Shown here: positions 8,969 to 17,294 of the stretch, piece after piece | Layout: every line of letters begins with the position of its first letter | How positions within the stretch are numbered: position 1 is the first letter of the stretch | From: Cupriavidus plantarum | GTDB lineage: Bacteria; Pseudomonadota; Gammaproteobacteria; Burkholderiales; Burkholderiaceae | Direction: 5' to 3' | Assembly (NCBI RefSeq): GCF_905397285.1 | Contig: NZ_CAJPUX010000001.1 | Coordinates: forward strand, 992,001-1,056,000 | Length of the DNA stretch: 64,000 nt | Position numbers and translations under genes: made by a program | The notes under the pieces: generated by a model | Database searches by the model: none | The model's input: only the letters and a program-made list of their open reading frames with translations | Told to the model about the DNA's origin: nothing

Positions 8969-9796
8969 ATGTGGATCGACACGCATTGCCATCTGGACGC
9001 CGGCGAGTTCGAGGCCGATCGGGCCGCGGTGACGGAGGCCGCCGGGCAGGCCGGTGTCTCGGGCATCGTGTTACCGGCGGTGGCGGTGTCGAACTTCGCG
9101 GCCGTGCGGGACCTCGCCCATGGCGATGCGCGGTGCGTGTATGCGCTCGGGATTCATCCGCTCTATACGCCGGGTGCGGGGCAGGCGGACCTCGATACGC
9201 TGCGGCTCGAGGTCGAGGCCTCGATGGACGATCCGCGGTTCGTGGCGATCGGGGAGATCGGGCTCGATTTCTTCGTTCCCGGGCTCGATGCCGCGCATCA
9301 GACGTGGCTCTACACCGAGCAATTGAAGCTTGCCCGGGAGTTCGATCTGCCGGTGCTGGTGCACGTGCGTCGCTCGCAGGATCAGGTCTATGCCGGCCTG
9401 CGCCGCATCGGTGTGCGGCAGGGCATTGCGCACGCGTTCAACGGCAGCAACGAGCAGGCGCGGCGCTATGTCGAGCATGGTATGAAGCTTGGGTTTGGCG
9501 GCAACATGACTTACGAGCGCGCGAAGCAGATCCGCCGGCTCGCGGTCGAAGTGCCGCTCGAGGCGATCGTGCTCGAGACCGATGCGCCGGACATCGCGCC
9601 GGCGTGGCTGTCGGATGGGCAGTTCGGCGAGCAGCACAAGGCGCGGAACACGCCCGGGGAGGTGGTGGGCGTGGCGCGCGTGTTGAGCGAACTGCGCGGG
9701 CTGCCGCTCGATTCGCTGGCCCACGCGATGTGGGCCAATTCCGTCGCGGCAATCCCGCGGCTTGGCGCGTTCGCGGCGACGATGGCGCCGCGATAG
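8969..9796 (+). CDS. TatD family metal-dependent DNase
   Basis: A 275-residue TIM-barrel amidohydrolase-type nuclease implicated in DNA repair and turnover. The metal-binding DTHCHLD is at the N-terminus, with the GEIGLDF, VHVRRSQD and ETDAPD motifs in the expected order. The start at ATG 8969 (MWIDTHCHLD) places the first metal ligands three residues in, as is normal for the family. It begins 14 bases after lolD, so it may ride on the lolCD message. Which TatD paralogue (TatD, YcfH or YjjV type) this is cannot be decided by eye. Confidence 0.9.
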   Translation: MWIDTHCHLDAGEFEADRAAVTEAAGQAGVSGIVLPAVAVSNFAAVRDLAHGDARCVYALGIHPLYTPGAGQADLDTLRLEVEASMDDPRFVAIGEIGLDFFVPGLDAAHQTWLYTEQLKLAREFDLPVLVHVRRSQDQVYAGLRRIGVRQGIAHAFNGSNEQARRYVEHGMKLGFGGNMTYERAKQIRRLAVEVPLEAIVLETDAPDIAPAWLSDGQFGEQHKARNTPGEVVGVARVLSELRGLPLDSLAHAMWANSVAAIPRLGAFAATMAPR

Positions 9797-9856
9797 GCGT
9801 GAGAGGCGTGAGAGGCGGGTTAGCGGCGGGTTAGCGGCGGGTGTGCGCGACGAGCG

Positions 9857-10336
9857 TCAGCCCGCGCCGTTAATGCCGCCGTTAGCGCCGCCGTTGACAC
9901 CGCCGTTAGCGCCGCCGTTGACACCGCCGTTGACACCGCCGTTGACACCGCCGTTGACACCGCCGTTGACACGTTCCATCCTGACGACGCGCGAGACCTG
10001 GCCTAGCGTAAAGCCGCTGTTCACGACATACGGCGCGCAGTCGGGCGGCGTCGTGAGCGATCCCGCCGCCGTGAACTGCCCGGCGTAGCGGTACCGGTCC
10101 GTTGCCCCCTTGATGAACACCGGCACCGCCTCCTTCTGCGACGCCAGCGTCCGGCCCGCGGCGCGCGTGGCGGCGCTGCTGCTGCATACGATCGCTTCCG
10201 GCGCGCCGGGATTCAGCTCCGGCCGCAGACAGATGGCCACCACCTTGCCGTTTTTCGTAGGCAGGAATGCCTGCTTGCTGCCGCCGCATACCGAGTGAAT
10301 CTGTTCGCGTGTGTAGTCCTTGCCGATCTCAAACAT
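9857..10336 (-). CDS. Hypothetical protein with C-terminal Asn-Gly-Gly tandem repeats
   Basis: A 159-residue protein of unknown function. The N-terminal 115 residues form a compact domain beginning MFEIGKDYTREQIHSVCGG and containing SKQAFLPTKNGKVVAICL and AVPVFIKGATDRYRYAGQF. I believe similar short proteins exist in other bacteria but cannot name the family. The C-terminus is nine four-residue units, mostly VNGG or ANGG, encoded by a 12 bp repeat, and looks disordered. ATG 10336 was chosen because the domain starts there; the frame continues upstream into the comEC promoter region without family-like sequence. No signal peptide is visible. The gene is divergent from comEC. Confidence 0.6.
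   Translation of the reverse strand: MFEIGKDYTREQIHSVCGGSKQAFLPTKNGKVVAICLRPELNPGAPEAIVCSSSAATRAAGRTLASQKEAVPVFIKGATDRYRYAGQFTAAGSLTTPPDCAPYVVNSGFTLGQVSRVVRMERVNGGVNGGVNGGVNGGVNGGANGGVNGGANGGINGAG
9865..9972. repeat. 12 bp tandem repeat, nine units
   Basis: Nine consecutive 12 bp units of the form CGCCGTTGACAC, with variants ending AGCGC or AATGC, form the 3' end of the hypothetical gene and encode the (V/A)NGG tail. A 12 bp period keeps the frame when copy number changes. Confidence 0.95.
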
Positions 10337-10456
10337 TGCATATCTCCACGTTGGGACGGAGACGATATCGGTTCGCGCATCAACGCCGTGGCAATTCTCG
10401 GGTCCGCGGTGTAAAGCGCCGATGCGATGTTGACGCGATGGCTTTGGAATCAAGCT

Positions 10457-10499
10457 GACACGTTTGGACAACACGCAGACACGTTTCTTGTCCACGTTT
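10457..10499. promoter_or_regulatory. Direct repeats GACACGTTT upstream of comEC
   Basis: GACACGTTT occurs at 10457-10465 and again at 10478-10486, a 21-base (two-turn) spacing. A third partial copy CCACGTTT follows at 10492-10499. They lie in the 203-base gap between the divergent hypothetical gene and comEC. The helical phasing suggests a binding site, but no known regulator was matched. Confidence 0.35.
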
Positions 10500-10539
10500 C
10501 GCGCTACAACGCGGCTTTTCCCGATGGAAGGAGAGGCCG

Positions 10540-13500
10540 ATGCGGGCTTGCCTGCTGGCTTTCGTGGCGGGTTGCTGGTGGCTGCAGCAACGAGAGGCGC
10601 TGCCGTCCTGGCAGGGATATGCGTGGGCGATCGCGGGTGTTTGTGCGTGCGGCATGGGGTGGCTGAGGTGGCGGTGGGCCCCGCGCGTGAGACGGCGCGC
10701 GGGCGCGCGCGTGCCGTCGCTGGTGCTCGCCACCGTGCTCGCGCTCGTGCTTGGGGCGGGATGGGCCAACTGGCGCGCGACGGTGCGCATGGCCGCGTGG
10801 CTGCCAGACACGCTCGCGGGACAGAACCTCGTTCTCTCGGGGTTCATCGCGGGCCTGCCCGATGTGGCCGCGCACGGCACGCGGTTCCTGTTCGCGCCCG
10901 ACGCAGGGGCGGAGGGCATACCCGAACGTGTACTGCTCAGCTGGCGCAACCCGCCCATGGCGCTCGCGCCGGGCCAGCGTTGGGAATTCACCGTGCGGCT
11001 CAAGCGGCCGCGGGGGCTGGCGAATCCTTATGGGTTCGACTACGCATACTGGCTGATGGGTGAGGGTATCGGGGCCACCGGTTATGTCCGCGCCGCGCGC
11101 GCCGGACCGTTGCCAGGCCATCGCGCCCCCATCGCCCAGGTCCGTGCGGCATTGCGCGAGCGCATGCACAACGCAATGCCCGGCGACGCCGGGGTTCCCG
11201 CGCGATTTGCCGGCGTGCTCGTGGCGCTGGCGATCGGCGATCAGCGCGGGATTGCGCAGGCGGACTGGGACATCTTCCGCCGCACCGGCATCTCGCATCT
11301 GGTGAGCATCTCGGGCCTGCACATCACGATGCTTTCGGGCGCGGTGGGGGGCATCGTGCATTGGCTGTGGCGGCATTCCCTCGGCTTGAGCCGAAGACTC
11401 CGGCGTCCGCTGCCGCTGCGGTGGCCAGCGCGTCAGGCAGGACTCGTCGCGGCTGTCGTCACCGCGTTGGCATACGGGCTGATCGCCGGCATGCAGATCC
11501 CCGCACTGCGGACCGTGGCAATGCTCGTGGTCGCCGCCGTGGCCCTATGGAGCGGCCGCTGCCCGCCACCCACGATGGTGCTGGCGTGGGCCGCAGCGGC
11601 GGCCATCGCCATCGACCCCTGGGCCGTGATGTCCCCCGGCTTCTGGCTCTCTTTCGGCGCCGTCGCCGTGATCTTCCTCGCCGCAGCGCGTCGCGACCTT
11701 GCCGCTGAACCCGGCGCTGACCCTGCCGCTGAACCCGGCGCTGACTCTGCCGCTGACCCCGGCGCTGTCTCCGTCGCTGACCCCGGCGCTGTCTCCGGCG
11801 CTGTCTCCGGCGCTGTCTCCGGCGCTGACCCCGCCGCGCGCGAAGCGCGTCGCGGACGAGCGAAGGACGCCACGGCATGCACACGTCGCCCGGAGAGTCC
11901 GAGGAGCGCCGAGACCGCGGCGCGGGACGCGCGCGGTGGGGTGCGCGGCGCGGTGAAGTGTGACGGTGCGCGCGGCGAGGCGCGCCTCGCGGAATCGGAG
12001 GCCGGCGGCGGCGGGGTCCGTGGTGCAGTCAACGACCACCGCCTCGGCATAGGCGTGTCGGCGAGCGCCGGGACCGCGGCGCGGGACGCGCGCGGCGCGG
12101 TGGGGTCTAACGGTGCGCGCGGCGACGCGCGCGTGGCCGAATCGGAGGCCGCTGGCGGCGCGGTCCGTGGTGCCGTCAGCGACCACCGCGTCGGCATAGG
12201 CATGTCCGCCGACGCCGGCGAGTCGGCGCCGGCGCGGATGCGCCGGCAACTGTCGCGCCTTCCGGCGGCGATTGCGGATGCCGCGCGTGTGCAGTGGGCG
12301 GTGACCATCGGGCTCGTGCCGTTCTCGCTGCTGCTGTTCGGGCAAGTGTCGGTGGTGTCGGCGGTGGCCAATGCGGTGGCGATTCCCGTGGTGAGCGTCG
12401 TGGTCACACCGCTGTCGCTCGTAGGCGCCGTCGCGCCGGCGCCCGTCGCAAGCGTCGCGCTGGCCGTCGCGCATACGGCCATGGCGTGGCTGGCCGAGGG
12501 GCTCGCGTGGCTGGCGGCGCCGTCGTGGGCGGTGTGGGAGGCCGCGCAGCCGAGCCCGTTCGCCGTGGCGCTTGCGATGATTGGCGTTGGCTTGCTGCTG
12601 ATGCCGGAGGGCGACCGTGGCATGCGGTGGTATGGCGCGGCGCTGATGGTGCCGATGGTCGTCTCCAGCGGTACACCCGTGGAGCATGGCGAGATGCGGG
12701 TGACGTTCCTCGACGTGGGGCAGGGGACCGCGGTGCTTGTGGAGACGCGATCGCATGCGTTGCTCTACGACACGGGGCCGGCGTACCAGTCAGGCACCAG
12801 CGCGGGCGCGCAGGTCGTGGTGCCGTTCCTGCGCGCCACCGGTGTGCGGCGCCTCGACGGGCTAGTCGTCAGCCACGAGGACGCGGACCACGCGGGCGGC
12901 GTACGCGATATCGAGGCCGCGGTGCCTGTCGCCCTGCGGCTCACCTCCGCGCCACCGGGGCAACCATGGATGTCGGCGGCCTGGGACCTGTGCGAAGCCG
13001 GTATGGCGTGGGTGTGGGATGACGTCCGGTTCGAGTTCCTGCATCCGCTGGCCACGCATGCCGGGAACGCGCGCCACGCCAGCAACGCGCGCAGCTGCGT
13101 GCTACGCGTGGCCACGGCGCACCGGAGCGTGCTGCTGACAGGCGACATCGGCGCCGCCGAAGAGCGCGCGATAGCGCGGCGCGAAACTGCGCGAGGTGGG
13201 GCGCAGGACGCGGCGCAGGACGTGGCGCAGGACGTGGCGCAGGACGTGGCGCAGGACGTGGCTCAGGACGTGGCTCAGGACGTGGCTCAGAGCGTCGCGC
13301 CGGACGTGGCGCAGGACGTGGCGCAGGACGTGGCGCCGGACGTGGCGCCGGACGTGGCGCCGGACGTGACGCGCGATATCGCGCGGGCGGCCCGGAATGC
13401 TGAAACGGTCCCCGGTGAAGCGCGGGAAAGACCGGCCGCAGAGGCCGCGATGACGCTACGGTCGGACATCCTCGGCGTGCCGCATCACGGCAGCGGCACG

Positions 13501-13749
13501 TCGTCCAGCGCGGCGCTGCTGCGCGCCGTGGCGCCCGAGGTCGCGGTGTTTCAACTGGGCCACCGCAACCGCTACGGCCATCCGCGCGCCGACGTGTGGG
13601 CGCGCTACGAAGCGCGCGGCATCCATCGCTATCGCACCGACGAGACCGGGGCCATCACCGTCACCACGCGTGGTGACGCGTACACCGTCACCCCATACCG
13701 CCAGCACGTCAGGCGCTACTGGCGCGACGCGCCACCCGCGCCGCAATGA
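10540..13749 (+). CDS. comEC: ComEC/Rec2 DNA-uptake channel with two low-complexity insertions
   Basis: The inner-membrane channel that brings single-stranded DNA into the cytoplasm during natural transformation. ATG 10540 follows an AGGAGAGG binding site. Order: two N-terminal helices and an OB-type domain (about 1-190), the Competence membrane domain with HLVSISGLHITML (about 200-385 and 575-715), and a metallo-beta-lactamase domain from about 719 with DVGQGTAVLVE, SHEDADHAGG and PHHGSGTS. At 1069 residues it is some 250 longer than usual. One insertion (about 386-567) splits the membrane domain: eleven four-residue repeats plus two copies of a 50-residue unit. The other (about 888-943) is fourteen A(Q/P)DV units inside the MBL domain. 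The frame is intact throughout. Confidence 0.9.
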   Translation: MRACLLAFVAGCWWLQQREALPSWQGYAWAIAGVCACGMGWLRWRWAPRVRRRAGARVPSLVLATVLALVLGAGWANWRATVRMAAWLPDTLAGQNLVLSGFIAGLPDVAAHGTRFLFAPDAGAEGIPERVLLSWRNPPMALAPGQRWEFTVRLKRPRGLANPYGFDYAYWLMGEGIGATGYVRAARAGPLPGHRAPIAQVRAALRERMHNAMPGDAGVPARFAGVLVALAIGDQRGIAQADWDIFRRTGISHLVSISGLHITMLSGAVGGIVHWLWRHSLGLSRRLRRPLPLRWPARQAGLVAAVVTALAYGLIAGMQIPALRTVAMLVVAAVALWSGRCPPPTMVLAWAAAAAIAIDPWAVMSPGFWLSFGAVAVIFLAAARRDLAAEPGADPAAEPGADSAADPGAVSVADPGAVSGAVSGAVSGADPAAREARRGRAKDATACTRRPESPRSAETAARDARGGVRGAVKCDGARGEARLAESEAGGGGVRGAVNDHRLGIGVSASAGTAARDARGAVGSNGARGDARVAESEAAGGAVRGAVSDHRVGIGMSADAGESAPARMRRQLSRLPAAIADAARVQWAVTIGLVPFSLLLFGQVSVVSAVANAVAIPVVSVVVTPLSLVGAVAPAPVASVALAVAHTAMAWLAEGLAWLAAPSWAVWEAAQPSPFAVALAMIGVGLLLMPEGDRGMRWYGAALMVPMVVSSGTPVEHGEMRVTFLDVGQGTAVLVETRSHALLYDTGPAYQSGTSAGAQVVVPFLRATGVRRLDGLVVSHEDADHAGGVRDIEAAVPVALRLTSAPPGQPWMSAAWDLCEAGMAWVWDDVRFEFLHPLATHAGNARHASNARSCVLRVATAHRSVLLTGDIGAAEERAIARRETARGGAQDAAQDVAQDVAQDVAQDVAQDVAQDVAQSVAPDVAQDVAQDVAPDVAPDVAPDVTRDIARAARNAETVPGEARERPAAEAAMTLRSDILGVPHHGSGTSSSAALLRAVAPEVAVFQLGHRNRYGHPRADVWARYEARGIHRYRTDETGAITVTTRGDAYTVTPYRQHVRRYWRDAPPAPQ
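11704..11835. repeat. 12 bp tandem repeat in comEC, eleven units
   Basis: Eleven units related to GCTGACCCCGGC encode the Glu/Asp/Ser-Pro-Gly-Ala stretch in the first ComEC insertion. Sequence differences between units are mostly at positions 5-10 of the unit. Confidence 0.9.
11914..12219. repeat. Imperfect 159/147 bp tandem duplication in comEC
   Basis: The unit beginning ACCGCGGCGCGGGACGCGCG at 11914 recurs at 12073. The copies encode 53 and 49 residues, sharing TAARDARG, the ESEA segment, VRGAV and DHR(L/V)GIG. It lies directly after the 12 bp array and completes the first insertion. Confidence 0.85.
13201..13368. repeat. 12 bp tandem repeat in comEC, fourteen units
   Basis: Fourteen units of GCGCAGGACGTG, with GCT or GCC variants, encode the A(Q/P)DV repeats in the second ComEC insertion, inside the metallo-beta-lactamase domain between the central strand region and the HHGSGTS motif. 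Confidence 0.93.
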
Positions 13750-13773
13750 GCGCGCGGTGGCCTTGGGAGGCGC

Positions 13774-13932
13774 GACGGGGTGTAGCGACGCGGTGTAGCG
13801 ACGGGGGATAGGGACGGGGGATAGCGACGGGGGATAGCGACGGGGGATAGCGACCGGAGATAGCGACCGGCGATAGCGTCAGGAGGATAGCGTCAGGAGG
13901 ATAGCATCAGAAAAATAGCGACGGGGGCTAGC
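13774..13932. repeat. 13-14 bp minisatellite between comEC and hexR
   Basis: Twelve units of the type GACGGGGGATAGC fill most of the 260-base gap between the convergent comEC and hexR genes. Ten units are recognisably close; two are 14 bp GTCAGGAGGATAGC variants. No gene or terminator hairpin is visible in the gap. Confidence 0.9.
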
Positions 13933-14009
13933 GCCACGGGAATCCCGTCAGCGGAGAGAGCGACGGTGCGATACCGCTGCTGACGATGCGCCTCGAGGCG
14001 GCGCGTATG

Positions 14010-15020
14010 TCAGCCGCGCCGGCGCGGCGCCGCCGCCGTACCCGTACCCGTACCCGTACCCGTACCCGTACCCGTACCCGTACCCGTACCCGTAGCACGC
14101 GCGGCACGCTTGCCGCCCCTCGCGCGCACTACCGCCCCAGCCCCATCGGCAGCCGGCCCGGCGTCCGCAAAAACCGCCGGCTCCGCCCCCGCGATCCGCC
14201 TTTCCCGCAAATGGGCCTTCGCTCGCTGCAACCCCGGCGCTACCGTATCCGCCCGCTGCAACGCCACCCCTGCCGCCAGCACATCCCCAATCACAAGATG
14301 CGAAATCCGTGACGTCATCGGCGTGTAGATATCGCTGTCCTCCTCCACATCCGAGAACACGCAAATATCCGCCAGCCCCGCAAGCGGCGAGCCGCTATGG
14401 GTCAGCGCGAGCACGCTGGCGCCACTGGCGCGCGCGAGCGTGGCGGCCGTCAGCATGTCCCAGGTGCGCCCGCTATTGGAGACCAGCACCGCCACATCCC
14501 CTGGCCGCAACAACGCCGCCGACATGCTGAACACATGTGAGTCCGAGTACGCCGTCGTCGGGATCCCAAGCCGGAAGAACTTGTGCTGAATATCCAGCGC
14601 GACGATCCCCGAATTGCCGCATCCATAGAACTCGATCCGCCGCGCATTCGCCAGCAGCGTGATCGCATGCTCGATCTGATCCGCCGACAGGGCATTGCGC
14701 ACCGTCATCAGCGTCGCAATCGTGCGATCGAACACCTTCCCGGCAATGTCCGCCGGCCGGTCGCTGACCTCGACGTCCTGATGGACGAATGGCGTCCCCC
14801 CGCCAACGTTCTGCGCAAACTGCAGCTTGAATTCGCGAAACCCGTCATAGCCCAGCGCCGCGCAAAACCGCGCGATGGTCGGCTGCGAAACGCCGGCGCG
14901 TTCGGCCAGTTCGGGCATGGACAGGCGGATCACGCTCGCGCCGTGGCGGGCAATGTAGTCGGCCAGGCGGCGCTCGGAAGGACGGAGCGTGTCGTAGACG
15001 GCAAGAATTCGGTCGCGCAT
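14010..15020 (-). CDS. hexR: HexR-type transcriptional regulator (RpiR family, HTH and SIS)
   Basis: A 336-residue repressor of central carbon genes. An RpiR helix-turn-helix domain occupies about residues 1-77 (MRDRILAVYDTLRPSERR, with GVSQPTIARFC as recognition region), and a SIS sugar-phosphate-binding domain about 120-260 (EFYGCGNSG, SNSGRTWDML). The effector of HexR is known to be 2-keto-3-deoxy-6-phosphogluconate. The gene is divergent from edd, the classical HexR arrangement, and a perfect palindrome overlaps its own -10. The last 45 or so residues are an unusual extension ending in nine Thr-Gly pairs encoded by a hexanucleotide repeat, so the tail was probably added by repeat growth or stop loss. 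Confidence 0.88.
   Translation of the reverse strand: MRDRILAVYDTLRPSERRLADYIARHGASVIRLSMPELAERAGVSQPTIARFCAALGYDGFREFKLQFAQNVGGGTPFVHQDVEVSDRPADIAGKVFDRTIATLMTVRNALSADQIEHAITLLANARRIEFYGCGNSGIVALDIQHKFFRLGIPTTAYSDSHVFSMSAALLRPGDVAVLVSNSGRTWDMLTAATLARASGASVLALTHSGSPLAGLADICVFSDVEEDSDIYTPMTSRISHLVIGDVLAAGVALQRADTVAPGLQRAKAHLRERRIAGAEPAVFADAGPAADGAGAVVRARGGKRAARATGTGTGTGTGTGTGTGTGTAAAPRRRG
14041..14094. repeat. Hexanucleotide microsatellite, nine CCCGTA units
   Basis: Nine perfect CCCGTA units lie inside the 3' end of hexR and encode (Thr-Gly)9 on the minus strand. Copy-number change would alter tail length but not frame. Confidence 0.95.
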
Positions 15021-15037
15021 GATCGGAGTCTGAGGCT

Positions 15038-15054
15038 GTGTAGAGATTCTACAC
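15038..15054. promoter_or_regulatory. HexR-type operator 1 (hexR side)
   Basis: A perfect 17 bp palindrome GTGTAGAGATTCTACAC, with core TGTAGA-N3-TCTACA, lies 18 bases upstream of the hexR ATG. On the minus strand it contains a TAGAAT that would serve as the hexR -10. The half-sites match the TGTA...TACA form reported for HexR. Confidence 0.75.
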
Positions 15055-15185
15055 GCGAGGTGGCGCGATTCTCTGCGACCCTGTGCCCAACCGCACCTAG
15101 GGGTTTCCCCAGTTTTTCGGGTATAAGCGCACGAAAAAGCAGATTCGGCGCAATGACCGGGTTCCTTAGCCGCAAGTCCCATGGA

Positions 15186-15205
15186 TATAATGTAGAAAAT
15201 CTACA
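15186..15205 (+). promoter_or_regulatory. edd -10 box overlapping HexR-type operator 2
   Basis: TATAAT at 15186-15191 overlaps the palindrome TGTAGAAAATCTACA at 15191-15205, which has the same TGTAGA-N3-TCTACA form as operator 1. It ends 14 bases before the edd ATG. Repressor bound here would cover the edd promoter. The -35 region is weak. Confidence 0.75.
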
Positions 15206-15219
15206 GATATGGAACGTCC

Positions 15220-17112
15220 ATGCCCCACGATTCCCAAGGCGCCAATGTCGTAGGCGAGGTGGCCGCCGTCACCGAACGCGTGATCGCGCGCAGCCGCGCG
15301 AGCCGCGCCGCGTACCTGGCGCGCTGCGAGCGGACCCAGCAGGAACTCGGCCCGCTGCGCGGCATGTCGTGCGCGAACCTCGCGCATGGCTACGCGGCGC
15401 TGCCCGCCAACGACAAGCTGCGCCTCCGCGTCGACCACGCCCCTAACCTCGGTATCGTCACCGCGTACAACGACATGCTGTCCGCGCACCAGCCGTACGA
15501 ACGTTACCCCTCGGTGATTCGCGAGGCGGCACGCGCGGTGGGCGCGGTCGCGCAAGTTGCCGGTGGCGTGCCCGCGATGTGCGACGGCATTACGCAGGGC
15601 AACGCGGGCATGGAACTCTCGCTGTTCTCGCGTGACGCCATCGCGATGGGCACGGCCGTGGCGCTGTCCCACAACACGTTCGACGCGGCCGTCATGCTCG
15701 GCGTCTGCGACAAGATCGTGCCTGGCCTGTTGATGGGCGCGCTGCAATTCGGCCATCTTCCCGTGGTGTTCGTTCCAGCGGGCCCGATGGCGAGCGGCCT
15801 CCCGAACAAGGAAAAGGCCCGCGTACGCCAGCTGTACGCGACCGGACAGGTGGGACGCGACGCGCTGCTGGAAGCCGAATGCGCCGCGTACCACGGCGCG
15901 GGCACCTGCACGTTCTACGGCACGGCGAACAGCAACCAGTTCCTGATGGAGATCATGGGTCTCCATATGCCGGGCGCCGCGTTCATTCATCCCGATAGCG
16001 GCCTGCGCGACGCATTGACGGTGGCCGCCGCCCAGCGCGCGCTGGCCCTTACCGCGCGGGGCAACGCGTACACGCCGCTCGCCCGCATCGTCGATGAGCG
16101 CGCGGTCGTCAACGCGATGATCGGCTTGCTCGCCACGGGCGGTTCCACCAACCACACGATCCACCTCGTGGCGATGGCGCGTTCCGCCGGCATCGTCATC
16201 GACTGGAACGACTTCGACCGCCTGTCGCGCATCACGCCGCTGCTGGCGCGCGTGTATCCGAACGGCTCGGCCGACGTGAACCACTTCCATGCCGCGGGCG
16301 GCGTGGCCTACGTGATCGCGCAACTGCTCGATGCACGCCTGCTGCACGAAGACGTCGAAACGGTGGCGGGCCGCGGCCTCGCGCGCTATGCGCAGGAGCC
16401 CGTGATGACGGACGGCAAGCTGACGTGGCGCGACGGTCCCGCCGAGAGCGGCGACAAGACCGTGCTTGCGCCGGCCTCGGCGCCGTTCTCGCACGAAGGC
16501 GGTCTCCGCCTGATGGCGGGCAACCTCGGCCGCGGCGTCATCAAGGTCTCCGCCGTGGCGGAGGAGCACCGCTTGATCGAAGCCCCCGCGCGCGTGTTCG
16601 AATCGCAGGAAGCGCTGCAGGCCGCGTTCGAAGCCGACGAACTGAACCGCGACGTCGTCGCCGTGGTGCGCTTCCAGGGTCCGAACGCCAACGGCATGCC
16701 CGAACTGCACCGGCTCACGCCCGCGCTCGGCGCGCTGCAGGATGCCGGACATCGCGTCGCATTGGTGACCGATGGCCGCATGTCTGGCGCCTCGGGCAAG
16801 GTGCCCGCGGTCATCCACGTCGGCCCCGAAGCGCTGGCCGGCGGCCCGCTCGCGCGCGTGCGCGACGGCGACCTCATCCGCGTGGACGCGGTTGCCGGGA
16901 CGCTGGAGCTGATCGGCGACGACGAGACGCTGGCCGAGTTCGACGCACGCGAGCCGGCCGTTGCCCCCGCCGACGATTTCGCGCGCTTCAGTCTGGGCCG
17001 CGGACTGTTCGGCCTGTTCCGGCGCCATGCGCGCACCGCGGAAGAGGGCGGCAGCGCGATGGACCTGTCCGAAGCCGACGCTGCCCAAACGGCGCCGGCC
17101 GTCGCACAATAG
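15220..17112 (+). CDS. edd: Phosphogluconate dehydratase
   Basis: First committed enzyme of the Entner-Doudoroff pathway: 6-phosphogluconate to 2-keto-3-deoxy-6-phosphogluconate. The 630-residue protein belongs to the IlvD/Edd family of Fe-S dehydratases. The cluster cysteines are visible in [19 protein letters not shown] and [13 protein letters not shown], and the C-terminal GRMSGASGK motif is intact. Length fits the family (about 605-625), with a low-complexity C-terminal tail of 20-30 residues. It is divergent from hexR with an operator on its -10, so it should be induced when KDPG accumulates. No eda gene is next to it; the aldolase must lie elsewhere. Confidence 0.95.
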   Translation: MPHDSQGANVVGEVAAVTERVIARSRASRAAYLARCERTQQELGPLRGMSCANLAHGYAALPANDKLRLRVDHAPNLGIVTAYNDMLSAHQPYERYPSVIREAARAVGAVAQVAGGVPAMCDGITQGNAGMELSLFSRDAIAMGTAVALSHNTFDAAVMLGVCDKIVPGLLMGALQFGHLPVVFVPAGPMASGLPNKEKARVRQLYATGQVGRDALLEAECAAYHGAGTCTFYGTANSNQFLMEIMGLHMPGAAFIHPDSGLRDALTVAAAQRALALTARGNAYTPLARIVDERAVVNAMIGLLATGGSTNHTIHLVAMARSAGIVIDWNDFDRLSRITPLLARVYPNGSADVNHFHAAGGVAYVIAQLLDARLLHEDVETVAGRGLARYAQEPVMTDGKLTWRDGPAESGDKTVLAPASAPFSHEGGLRLMAGNLGRGVIKVSAVAEEHRLIEAPARVFESQEALQAAFEADELNRDVVAVVRFQGPNANGMPELHRLTPALGALQDAGHRVALVTDGRMSGASGKVPAVIHVGPEALAGGPLARVRDGDLIRVDAVAGTLELIGDDETLAEFDAREPAVAPADDFARFSLGRGLFGLFRRHARTAEEGGSAMDLSEADAAQTAPAVAQ

Positions 17113-17294
17113 ACCTCGTCAGGCACACCTCGTAAGGCAACGCCTCGTTTTCAAGCATTCCCGCCGGGACGCGCCGGCGGGCACCTGCGCGCCCGCCAGG
17201 GTCGATGAGTCCGGTGAGACCAGTGACTGCGGCCCGGCGCGGAGGCTACCGACAAGGATGGCACGACCATCCGACCACGATCGACGGAGCAGAC

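Noticed and set aside
9865..9972. Possible CRISPR array
   Set aside because: The units are 12 bp direct tandem copies without spacers and lie in a coding frame; no cas gene is present.
13774..13932. Possible CRISPR or integron-type repeat array
   Set aside because: Units are contiguous 13-14 bp copies without unique spacers, and no integrase or cas gene is nearby.
13986..14312. Plus-strand frame with Arg-Thr repeats
   Set aside because: It is the reverse reading of the hexanucleotide array and hexR coding sequence; there is no ribosome site and no domain.
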